Origin: Nitrospirales bacterium
GTDB lineage: Bacteria; Nitrospirota; Nitrospiria; Nitrospirales; UBA8639
NCBI GenBank assembly: GCA_029261275.1
Contig: JAJDBR010000240.1
Coordinates: 1 to 44,288, forward strand
Direction of reading: 5' to 3'
Length of the DNA stretch: 44,288 nucleotides
Shown in pieces: positions 26,612 through 34,763 of this stretch (the stretch's first letter is position 1; the number at the start of each line of letters is the position of its first letter). Both the position numbers and the translations under genes were made by a program. Below the pieces are notes generated by a model. That model had not been told where the DNA came from, searched no databases, and saw only the letters and a program-made list of their open reading frames with translations.

Positions 26612-28477
26612 TCAGGAACAGAAACCTGGCAAGTCGCAATTTTTTGTGGTATGGAGCAGTAAAATCCGTCGGACTTCCTGAATGGTATGAGTATTCGATT
26701 GACAGGAATGCCCTGATCGCACGATGAATTCTGAGTCGACGCCTTCAATGTGAGCACTGGTATATTTCACCACGCCATCGGAGCCTTCTTCTAATGGACC
26801 TTCATCCTGTACGGCAATAATGGAATGGCCCGATACTCCTGGGGCCAGTGGGAGGGGCGCCAGGTTGGTCATGAGGGGACTGCCTGGCTCCATGGCGGAC
26901 ACAGCACCCATTGTTCCGCCCTGTAAGTTTATTTTCATAGCACCTAAATTGTTGGTCATGATATCGGCGACCCCGGAAACTACCCGGCTTGGCAGTTTTA
27001 CGAATTTGGCGACCTGCTGTGCCGCCCAGCTCCCAGACACATAACTACCACGCTGAGGCGTAGCGATAAAAATCACCCGATTCACAAAGGGAAGAGGTGT
27101 TACAAACATCCCTTTTTGCAACAACTCCCGTGTCTCGGGAGAGACATCCATGTCCTCAAGAGGTTCCGAACTAAAGGCATCCCAAAACTTGGTGCCGCTA
27201 TCGATGGCGGTAAGCTTGGTCAACAGGCCTCCCTGACTATGCCCCATGACGACCATGTGTTGAAGCGCGGGATCATGATATTTTTCATCCAATTGGTGTA
27301 CCGTTTTATTTAACGTATCACGAAACTGTCTTGCTGAAAATAAAATAGGACTCCCCGTATCATAGGTAAAAAACCAGAACTGAAATCGATTATGGATTTT
27401 AGGATCAACAATCAAATCATTCACCATGTCGGCCCACCGGCCGTGCCCCGATGCGGTCCCATGGACAAATACCACGGGGATTCGTCCAGGACGATATGGT
27501 TCAAGAGCCACTAATTGACTGGGTTGTTTTCCAGCGAGATCTCCGAGAAAAAATCCTTGGAGTTCCCGCGCCCATATCGGAGAATCAGCCAGACTGGCAG
27601 CCAAGGAAGAGGTATACTCCGTTTCCAAGGGATAGTCCTGATCATGAATTTTCACTCTTTGTTGATCGTAGGTGACATACACTTCCCAGCGAGCCTGAAT
27701 CGTGCTTTGAGTTAATTGGGAAGAGAGCTGACTGAATCGCATAAACGCGGTGACCGGAAGTTTGCCTTTCGCGATTTGTAACCCCTCATCAGGGCCTTCC
27801 ACGCTTTGTTTGGCCGCCAGAGGAACCCCGATACCAGCTTGCCGGTACCGGTTTTGGAGGCCAGTGACTTCTAATTCGGCGGTGGGGATAAAATGAGATA
27901 AGGTGCGGTTTCCCCAACGAAGATTGTCTTCTGAAAGCTCAACTTGTAAGGTCCCAAAGGGGAGAGGATAGGCCCCTGCGTTCAGAGTCATGCTCTTCCA
28001 ATCCGGTGAGCGAAAGGCCAAAGTCAGGCTACGATTGTACAGATCGGCCGCTACGCGTATGCGCGAATCTAATGGATGAGGCCGATATTCTGGATTTTCA
28101 GGAAACATAAACAGGTAGGCATACATGGCCGCCGCGAGATAATAAGCGGGCCGGTCATCTTTGTTGGCATGCAAATAGGATAATTCAGCAAGCGCGAACG
28201 CTATCGAACCAGGCCGGTCTGAAGTCAGAAGGTCGTCATGTAACTTTTGGAGCGCGCCACGTGGATCATGGGCATAGGTCTCGGTGAGATCAGATATATG
28301 GAGAACGATATCGGTATTTCCGCTTGGGACCCCATCAGAGAGAGCATCCCTTGTGAGCTGATAATTCACGATCTCTGGATCCACCCTGGTGACTCCTACG
28401 GGGGAACCACAAGCAGAGAGGAAGACGGCGGTCAGGATAAGATAAGACCATTTAATGTTCAGCAGTGTTCGTATCAA
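26612..28477 (-). CDS. Large alpha/beta-hydrolase lipoprotein
   Basis: About 621 residues. TTG 28477 is the start, with AAGGAA 9 bases upstream; the signal ends in lipobox LSAC (Cys about 23). The N-terminal 330 residues contain a helical region (LAELSYLHANKDDRPAYYLAAAM) and a beta-rich part. The hydrolase fold then starts with VVFVHGTASGHGRWADM, has the nucleophile elbow VVMGHSQGGLL, a segment IFIATPQRGSYVSGSWA like that of PGAP1-type lipases, and probable Asp/His partners in EGSDGVVKYTSAH and VRSGHSCQSN. It shares the lipoprotein plus hydrolase organisation of the 4957-6288 gene but is longer. It probably acts on lipid or ester substrates at the envelope. Confidence 0.85.
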   Translation of the reverse strand: MIRTLLNIKWSYLILTAVFLSACGSPVGVTRVDPEIVNYQLTRDALSDGVPSGNTDIVLHISDLTETYAHDPRGALQKLHDDLLTSDRPGSIAFALAELSYLHANKDDRPAYYLAAAMYAYLFMFPENPEYRPHPLDSRIRVAADLYNRSLTLAFRSPDWKSMTLNAGAYPLPFGTLQVELSEDNLRWGNRTLSHFIPTAELEVTGLQNRYRQAGIGVPLAAKQSVEGPDEGLQIAKGKLPVTAFMRFSQLSSQLTQSTIQARWEVYVTYDQQRVKIHDQDYPLETEYTSSLAASLADSPIWARELQGFFLGDLAGKQPSQLVALEPYRPGRIPVVFVHGTASGHGRWADMVNDLIVDPKIHNRFQFWFFTYDTGSPILFSARQFRDTLNKTVHQLDEKYHDPALQHMVVMGHSQGGLLTKLTAIDSGTKFWDAFSSEPLEDMDVSPETRELLQKGMFVTPLPFVNRVIFIATPQRGSYVSGSWAAQQVAKFVKLPSRVVSGVADIMTNNLGAMKINLQGGTMGAVSAMEPGSPLMTNLAPLPLAPGVSGHSIIAVQDEGPLEEGSDGVVKYTSAHIEGVDSEFIVRSGHSCQSNTHTIQEVRRILLLHTTKNCDLPGFCS

Positions 28478-28553
28478 AATAAAAATTCCTTTCCTAGAAA
28501 TTGTTCGCAGAAAAGGGTTCGTCTGCTTTGCCTACACATCTCATAATTTCTAA

Positions 28554-28570
28554 GACTCATTTAATGAGTC
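28554..28570. promoter_or_regulatory. 17-base perfect palindrome upstream of the hydrolase gene
   Basis: GACTCATT, a single central T, then AATGAGTC: 8-base arms with perfect dyad symmetry. It lies 77 bases upstream of the hydrolase TTG start and downstream of the FadL gene on the same strand. There is no T tract on either side, which favours an operator over a terminator. Related half-sites (TGAGT) also form the dyad upstream of the efflux operon, but short matches can arise by chance. Confidence 0.4.
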
Positions 28571-28646
28571 AAGGTTGTTGCGGACGATCAAACATTTAAA
28601 TTTAATAGCGCCCTACAATACACCCATTTAGATGCACGAAGCTTTT

Positions 28647-29882
28647 TTAGAATATCCAATTAGCATTGAGGGCAATAAAGAAAATTTCGTTGCGTCGAAA
28701 TTCTCCTTTCAGGGTTCGATCATTGTCGATCTTGGCATCGCCAGCATCGATGTATTCAAAGTTTCCTCCAAGCTTGAGACGTTCGCTCCATTGGTATTGG
28801 GCGCCAATCGCGTACCGAAGTTGCCGATCTACAGGCAGGTCAGCGGTCCGGTCCTTGTCGTCAACAGGAGAAGAATCATAGGCAAATCCCGTCATCAGGA
28901 GCCAGGGCTTTGAGGGTCGGTAATGAAAGCCGCCAGCAAGTTTATACGTGTCCTTCCAATGATTGGGGATCTGTCCTCCCCCTGCGGAAACAGAGATGGG
29001 GATGGTATCGAGTGAGCCACCCCAATCTTCCCAGTCAGCCGTCGCCAAGAAGGCGAATTGATCATTTATCTCATGGTAGAATCCTACTTCCACCATTTGT
29101 GGAAGTTCGATTTCCGTATCGGACCCGACGCTCAGTCCACCTAAGGCTCCGCCAGAAATTTCCAGATCTCCGTCAAATTCAAAGTTCGTCTTAGATTGAT
29201 ACCTCACCCCAAGTCGGCTACCTTCTGAAAATTCCACTAATGCCCCAACCGTAAAGCCGTAGGCCCAATCACTCCCATCGATTTGAACTGTTGACTCTGC
29301 CGGGTTGGGTGCCTTTAACTTCAATGGATCCAATTTCCCATAGGAAATTTGTAGCCCTGCCCCAAATGATAACCAGGGGCCGAGTTTGACGGCCAGACTT
29401 GGCATGCCCGTCAGGGTAAGCAGCTTTGACTCAGTGGCTTGTCGGCGTCCGGCCCATTTGCTGCCATAATCGAGGCCCGCTCCTGCCATGGAGCCAAGGG
29501 CAAAGCCAAGCTTCAGGTTGTCTGTCAGGCTATGCACGATAGAGGTGTTCGCGATCGGTGTTGCAAGGCCTGCTTGCCCCCCGTCCCCTCCAGCGACAGG
29601 AGTATTCGAATCAGCGTCAAATTTGATATTGGGAATAATCAGTCCGATGGTTCCCATGATTTGCGTGTCCGATATACGCGTCATCCCCGCCGGATTGTGC
29701 CACGCGGTCGAAGCATCGTTCGCGACCGCCACGGCGCCAGCATTGGCCACGCCCGTACTAGGAGTCCCAAACTCCGTAGTGTAGAGTCCGCCCGCTTGTG
29801 AAGGATGAGGCGAGAATACTAATCCCAATACGAAGAATACGGAGAAGGAACGAATACATTTTAAAGGGACCGTCGGTGGCAT
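28647..29882 (-). CDS. FadL/OmpP1-type outer-membrane hydrophobic-compound transporter
   Basis: 411 residues with signal peptide (FFVLGLVFSPHPSQAGG). The FadL N-terminal hatch is clear: GLYTTEFGTPSTGVANAGAV, then ANDASTAWHNPAGMTRI with the conserved Asn-Pro-Ala-Gly. The barrel shows GAGLQISYGKLD, GFTVGALVEFSEGSRLGVRY, LPQMVEVGFYHEI, WKDTYKLAGGFHYRPS and the last strand EIFFIALNANWIF with a C-terminal aromatic. The family passes long-chain fatty acids or aromatic hydrocarbons across the outer membrane. ATG 29882 has AAGGAT a few bases upstream. It lies between a predicted lipase-like gene and the sulfatase cluster; a role in uptake of lipids released by the hydrolase is possible but inferred. 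Confidence 0.93.
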   Translation of the reverse strand: MPPTVPLKCIRSFSVFFVLGLVFSPHPSQAGGLYTTEFGTPSTGVANAGAVAVANDASTAWHNPAGMTRISDTQIMGTIGLIIPNIKFDADSNTPVAGGDGGQAGLATPIANTSIVHSLTDNLKLGFALGSMAGAGLDYGSKWAGRRQATESKLLTLTGMPSLAVKLGPWLSFGAGLQISYGKLDPLKLKAPNPAESTVQIDGSDWAYGFTVGALVEFSEGSRLGVRYQSKTNFEFDGDLEISGGALGGLSVGSDTEIELPQMVEVGFYHEINDQFAFLATADWEDWGGSLDTIPISVSAGGGQIPNHWKDTYKLAGGFHYRPSKPWLLMTGFAYDSSPVDDKDRTADLPVDRQLRYAIGAQYQWSERLKLGGNFEYIDAGDAKIDNDRTLKGEFRRNEIFFIALNANWIF

Positions 29883-30164
29883 AAGACTATCCTTTCTTTA
29901 TGTGACGGGGATCTTGTCTTGAATATTTTGGTAAAGCCAGTTTTATGCTGTTTAAAACTTCAATGAGCTAGGTTGTAGGATTTGAATCAATCAGAACCCC
30001 TATACGTTGTGCCTGGAACCGAGTATAGAAAATTTACAGGGCCATACTCAATTGAAAAAAATCTTTGCAACATCTAAGGCTGTGAATCATTGACGATTGG
30101 CTAACCGATTTGACAGTCATAATTCAAGTTCGCGCAGAGTCTGTATGTCTGAGAAAGGGACCAG

Positions 30165-31205
30165 TCAAAACACCATGCGTACTCCAAACCACCCATTGAG
30201 ATTGCGCAGGCCATCTTCGAAGCTTTCCTTGCGGTGCGCACCCTGAAAACCCGCTGTCAATTCAACGGTATCGGTCAACTCGTAGACAAGACTAATATCC
30301 CCAGAGACTACGTCCTCGTGCTCGCCATTTCGCTCATCGTCGACAATGCCGGTCGTAAACCCGTTTCGTTCGTAATCAATCACCATCTCCAGGCTTAGTT
30401 CTTTCATTACATCAATGATGAGTTCTGCGGTGACAAAATGATTGAAGTAGGAGATATCATCTTTGAGCAATGCTTGTTTTCGGCCCTCTGCTAAACCTCG
30501 TTCATAGTGATACCCCAAAGCAAACTCCACCCGTTCGGTAACTTCCCACTCGAGATGTGTGCCAATGGTCCAAAAGTCGGTATCTCGCTGATCAAATGCG
30601 TCGGTGTATCGGCGAAGCCCGTAGCGTCCAAAAAGGATTGCGGTTACACCCTCATGAATCTGTTGCTCAATCCCACCGGCCCAAAAATGCGTGGTGACTT
30701 CCTCGTTTTTAAACTCTTCCTCGAGACTCACGACTGGTGTTCGTACTTCGTTTTTACCTAAAAAGAGATCGGGACCGTAGAAATAGCGGAATCCCACGGT
30801 TGCGGTTGGTGAGAGCTCCTGTCTGACTTGCACTCCAAGGCTTCCATGATTGAAACGGCCATTGTCCGCAAATAAGAAGCCTTGGCCGCGCACGCTAATC
30901 TCTGTTTGACTGCCTAGGGAACCGAAGGATTTCGTCACCTGCGCCGCGGGTTCATACACGACGTCATTGCCTTGCTCTGCTAGGGGTCGGTCGATGATAG
31001 GTTGGGTGGGATCCTGGTTCCGTGCTAATCGGCGTGTCGAGGAGAACAAGGCCACATCATCAGTGTAAAACAGGTAGCTTTCAGCCTGTACCGACCATTC
31101 TGCCGCACCGGGATAGGGAACGAACAGTTGTGGGGCCGTCAACAATAGGCTGTAACTGCACATCACGAATATCTTGCCCATGAAGCAGCGTTGGCTGTTT
31201 CTCAT
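30165..31205 (-). CDS. Outer-membrane beta-barrel protein at the end of the sulfatase operon
   Basis: About 346 residues from ATG 31205 (ATG 31181 is the alternative), with signal segment MGKIFVMCSYSLLLTAPQ. The mature protein begins EWSVQAESYLFYTDDV and alternates strands typical of a barrel: TEISVRGQGFLFADNGRF, TATVGFRYFYGPDLFLG, VTAILFGRYGLRRYTDAFDQ, EFALGYHYERG, and a final GWFGVRMVF ending in Phe. No family name can be assigned with confidence. A longer in-frame start at 31325 would overlap the HAD gene by 52 bases and bury the signal, so it is disfavoured. It may be the outer-membrane gate for the upstream sulfatase and HAD enzymes. Confidence 0.7.
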   Translation of the reverse strand: MRNSQRCFMGKIFVMCSYSLLLTAPQLFVPYPGAAEWSVQAESYLFYTDDVALFSSTRRLARNQDPTQPIIDRPLAEQGNDVVYEPAAQVTKSFGSLGSQTEISVRGQGFLFADNGRFNHGSLGVQVRQELSPTATVGFRYFYGPDLFLGKNEVRTPVVSLEEEFKNEEVTTHFWAGGIEQQIHEGVTAILFGRYGLRRYTDAFDQRDTDFWTIGTHLEWEVTERVEFALGYHYERGLAEGRKQALLKDDISYFNHFVTAELIIDVMKELSLEMVIDYERNGFTTGIVDDERNGEHEDVVSGDISLVYELTDTVELTAGFQGAHRKESFEDGLRNLNGWFGVRMVF

Positions 31206-31273
31206 GTATTCATCTGCAAGCGTTCCTGAATGTGTCTGATATGTTCCCGATGAAAGGACCCCTCTCCCTCGCA

Positions 31274-32275
31274 TTAAAACGGATAAATGACCTTCCAATC
31301 TTTTTTCATATCCACAATGGTCCAACCGCGCGCGGTTCCTTCATCAAGGGCCTTGTCCAACTGCCCAATTGTAGACTTTCGATCATAGGCCCATTCCCGA
31401 TCGGCGTCGGTATGACGAACAATGCCCATAAGCCTGGAACCTTTGCCGCCGGCCGTCCATTGTAGCATTTGAAGATCGCCATCGGAATTTCCAAAGGCGG
31501 CGATGGGACGCCGACCGATAAATTTGTGAATTGCCACAGGTTTTCCGGCCTTATCATCAATGAAATCAATTTCAGGGAGACGAACAATCACTGGTGTTCC
31601 ATTACGAATCTCAAATTTGGTCTTAATACTACTGCCGACAACCTGTTCCGGAGGAATTCCATAGACCTTCTCGACCCAAGGCCGCATAAATTCGATGCCT
31701 CCTCCGGAGACAATGTAAGTTTTAAAGCCATTGGCTCGAAGATAGTCAAGCAATTCCAGCATGGGTTGGTAGACAATATCGTTGTAGGGACGTTTGAAAC
31801 GGGGATGTTGCGAGGTCGCAAGCCAGTCTTTCACTATCTGCTCAAATTCTGCACTCGTCATGCCCGCATGCGAAGCCATGATAAGTTGGAGTAATCCCTT
31901 CTTGCCTGAACCGGCCAAGGCCGCTTTGTCGTTTTCTAGGACGGCCTTAAACGGCATCTGGGTTTTCCACTCTGGATGTTTTGGTGCCAGTTCTTTGATG
32001 CGATCAATTGCAAAGAGCAGTTGAAAGTAGACGGGTTGCTCAGACCACAAGGTACCATCGTTATCAAATGTGGCGATACGTTCTTCTGCAGGAACAAAGC
32101 TCGAAGAGGAGGAGGTTGTCACTTCCGTAACGAACTTGAGAATCTGCTGCTTGGTTTTTCCCTCATTCCAAGACGGCAATGGATCCTGCGCATAGACAGA
32201 GAATGCCGAGGCCACCAGGTAAAAACATGGAACCCCAATCCACCAAAACAATTGCTTCTGAAGTTTTCCGTTCAT
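31274..32275 (-). CDS. Secreted HAD-superfamily hydrolase (phosphatase-like)
   Basis: About 333 residues from ATG 32275, with AAGGAAAG close upstream. The signal peptide is WWIGVPCFYLVASAFSVYAQ. HAD motif I is ATFDNDGTLW (nucleophile Asp71, general acid Asp73), motif II is YIVSGGGIEF, and motif III is the GNSDGDLQM Asp pair, with a Lys in between. This is the phosphoserine-phosphatase-like type of HAD enzyme, here exported. It lies 60 bases downstream of a sulfatase stop and is probably in the same transcript. Its pairing with sulfatases suggests removal of phosphate from organic esters or a helper role; the substrate is unknown. Confidence 0.88.
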   Translation of the reverse strand: MNGKLQKQLFWWIGVPCFYLVASAFSVYAQDPLPSWNEGKTKQQILKFVTEVTTSSSSSFVPAEERIATFDNDGTLWSEQPVYFQLLFAIDRIKELAPKHPEWKTQMPFKAVLENDKAALAGSGKKGLLQLIMASHAGMTSAEFEQIVKDWLATSQHPRFKRPYNDIVYQPMLELLDYLRANGFKTYIVSGGGIEFMRPWVEKVYGIPPEQVVGSSIKTKFEIRNGTPVIVRLPEIDFIDDKAGKPVAIHKFIGRRPIAAFGNSDGDLQMLQWTAGGKGSRLMGIVRHTDADREWAYDRKSTIGQLDKALDEGTARGWTIVDMKKDWKVIYPF

Positions 32276-32334
32276 CGGTTCTTTCCTTTCATAGTTATCC
32301 AACTCTTCGAAGGTTAACCGTTTACCTCACACAT

Positions 32335-34722
32335 TCATTTGAGGGTGACTTCTACCTTCTCGATTTTTCCAGTGAATGGGAACGGTCGACGGTTGTCGTA
32401 TTCACGGGAGACGGGTGAACCGAGGTCGATGCCGACATCAAACGTCTCGCTTGCGGTGAAGGCCAGCGGCACCGTGCGTTTGGTCGTCACCTTGGCAACT
32501 TCCTTGCCGTCGACGCTCAACAGGATAGTGGCCGGGGCGGCAGGTTTGCTCAGAGTTGTGTCCACGGTGATCGTATGCTTGCCAGGCATGAGCCTTTCCT
32601 TTGATTTGGCGATGTAACGCTCAATGATCATCAGATTGTATTCGTAAATGAGGTAACCGTCGTCCATGTAACACGTCAGACCACCACTTGCTCCGCCAAG
32701 AGCATAGAGGGTTCCTGTGGCGCTCTCTCCAACCTCAAGATCGATGGTCACCGTATTACTTTTTTTGCCAAGACCAGGCGCGGTGAATTCGGGCATCCTA
32801 CGGGTATCCTGGTGGAAGGTCCAACTAGTGTAAGGCGAGGTATGAATATCCTTCGGATGAAGTCTCAACCAGTTACCGGCTCCAATCGGAAAGTCGTGAT
32901 TCTCCTTGGCCGCCTTCAGGAAGAGCGTCTTCATTTCATCGAGTTTCTCCAGGTTCTCTTTTGAGAGGTCGACGGCTTGGGAGAAATCCTGGCGTAAGTC
33001 ATAGAGCTGCCAGACATCTTTGGCTGAATCCCAATCTTTGTTGAAACCACCCTGGGTCGCATTCCAAGGCATGAACGGTCCGAACGCACTCGCGAACCAG
33101 CCTTCGTGATACACTCCGCGACTGCCGTTGTTGTCAAAAAATTGAGTCTTTTTTCGCCCCTCTGCCGCGCCGTCCGCAAAGGTGTAGGCCAGGCTCATCC
33201 CATCCATCGGTATTTGTTTGTGGCCATACACGATCTTCGGGTGAGGAATGCCAAGGATATCATAAAGGGTAGGCGCAATATCCACGACATGGTGAAATTG
33301 GTTGCGCATCGTCTTGTCTGGCCGGATCCCCTTCGGCCAGGACACCACCATCGGATTGCGGGTTCCGCCAAAGTGGGCCGCAACAAGCTTCGTACTCTTA
33401 AATGGTGTAGCCCCAGCCCAGGCCCAGCTTGCGTGGTACATGTTGTCCATCTTTGAGCCACCCAGTGCGTCGAGGCCACCGAGCGTTTCCATCGTCGTCA
33501 TTTGCTGCTCGATGGTGTTCGGAATTCCATTTTGAGCCAGCAATTCGCTGATCGAACCTTGCTGGCCTTCGGCGCTCGAACCGTTGTCGCCGACTATATA
33601 GAACACGATCGTGTTGTCTTTGAGTCCGCGTTGCTCGAGCCCTTCGATCATCTCACCAATCTGATGGTCGGTGTGTTCCATGAATCCTGCAAAGACCTCC
33701 ATCAATCTCCTCTGGAAGGCACGCTGCTCTTCGGGGATGCTGTCCCAGGAAGCCATCGACGGATCCCGCTCGGTGAGTATCGTGCTTTGCGGAATCACAC
33801 CCATATCGATTTGCCGCTGGTAAACGCGTTGGCGATAGGCGTCCCAGCCGTCATCGAACTTACCCTTGTATTTGTCCGCCCACTCCTTAAACACATGGTG
33901 CGGTCCGTGGACCGCGCCAGGCGCCCAGTACATGAGAAAAGGCTTGTCGGGTGCGAATGCCTGGTGCTGGTCAATCCAGGCTAAGGCTTTCTCCTTCATA
34001 TCCACAGTCAAATGATACGCTGGGTCGTCATGTGGCGGTTCCACCGTGTTGTAATTCTCATATAGACGCGGCTCGTATTGGGAGGTTTCGCCAGCCATGA
34101 ACCCGTAAAAATATTCAAACCCGTACCCATTTGGCCAACGATCCTTCGGACCCATCGCAGTGGTCTCGGTGGCAGGAGTGTTGTGCCACTTTCCAAAGGC
34201 CGATGTCTTGTACCCATACTCCTTTAGGACCTCAGCCATGGTCGCTGCCGTCTTGGGCATGATGCCTGTGAACCCATCGAAAGCCACCGCACGTTCGGCG
34301 ATCGTGCCCGAGCCGACCCGTGTGTGGTTGCGCCCGGTCAATAAGGCGGCACGAGTCGGTGAGCAAATTGACGTGGTGTGGAAGGCGTTATAGCGGATAC
34401 CTTCCGTCGCGAGCTTCGTGAGTGTTGGGGTGTGCACTTCACCTCCAAAAGTATCGGCGACACCGAATCCAACGTCATCGATTAAAATGATCAGGATGTT
34501 AGGTGCATCTTTCGGCAATCGAACAGCCTCTTTAGGCCATTTCATTGTGGAATCTTGCAGTCTCGCTCGTGCTGTGCTCTCCGATGGAGACGGGGGAAAT
34601 GGCAATACCGAGCCAGCGGCCACGTTCTCTGCCCATGCGGGTGCAAAGGTTCCCAACGCTAAGGTGAGGAGCATGGCGATGGCAATCTTGCAAATCGTCG
34701 TGAACCCATTTCTAGCCTTCAT
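32335..34722 (-). CDS. Periplasmic arylsulfatase (sulfatase S1 family), long form
   Basis: 795 residues, signal peptide cleaving near AWAEN, AGGAGG ribosome site. It hydrolyses sulfate esters using a formylglycine made from Cys120 in CSPTRAALLTGRNHTR (C-x-P-x-R). Metal ligands include Asp82-Asp83 (LIDDVGFG) and Asp-Asn in VGDNGSSAEG. HTDHQIGEMIE and AFGKWHNTP carry further active-site residues. The C-terminal 250 residues form an extra beta domain (SATGTLYALGGASGGLTCY, VGIDLGSPVSREYDNRRPF), shared with the next gene and typical of the roughly 780-residue arylsulfatases. It is highly similar to the 34764-37139 product in order and motifs, so the two are tandem paralogues, 41 bases apart. Confidence 0.95.
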   Translation of the reverse strand: MKARNGFTTICKIAIAMLLTLALGTFAPAWAENVAAGSVLPFPPSPSESTARARLQDSTMKWPKEAVRLPKDAPNILIILIDDVGFGVADTFGGEVHTPTLTKLATEGIRYNAFHTTSICSPTRAALLTGRNHTRVGSGTIAERAVAFDGFTGIMPKTAATMAEVLKEYGYKTSAFGKWHNTPATETTAMGPKDRWPNGYGFEYFYGFMAGETSQYEPRLYENYNTVEPPHDDPAYHLTVDMKEKALAWIDQHQAFAPDKPFLMYWAPGAVHGPHHVFKEWADKYKGKFDDGWDAYRQRVYQRQIDMGVIPQSTILTERDPSMASWDSIPEEQRAFQRRLMEVFAGFMEHTDHQIGEMIEGLEQRGLKDNTIVFYIVGDNGSSAEGQQGSISELLAQNGIPNTIEQQMTTMETLGGLDALGGSKMDNMYHASWAWAGATPFKSTKLVAAHFGGTRNPMVVSWPKGIRPDKTMRNQFHHVVDIAPTLYDILGIPHPKIVYGHKQIPMDGMSLAYTFADGAAEGRKKTQFFDNNGSRGVYHEGWFASAFGPFMPWNATQGGFNKDWDSAKDVWQLYDLRQDFSQAVDLSKENLEKLDEMKTLFLKAAKENHDFPIGAGNWLRLHPKDIHTSPYTSWTFHQDTRRMPEFTAPGLGKKSNTVTIDLEVGESATGTLYALGGASGGLTCYMDDGYLIYEYNLMIIERYIAKSKERLMPGKHTITVDTTLSKPAAPATILLSVDGKEVAKVTTKRTVPLAFTASETFDVGIDLGSPVSREYDNRRPFPFTGKIEKVEVTLK

Positions 34723-34763
34723 GTCATATTTCCTCCTGTTGGATCAGAACATCTGGCAAATTC

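Noticed and set aside
31206-31325. Longer start of the barrel protein, overlapping the HAD gene
   Set aside because: The extension has no signal or ribosome site, whereas the shorter start begins just before a signal segment.
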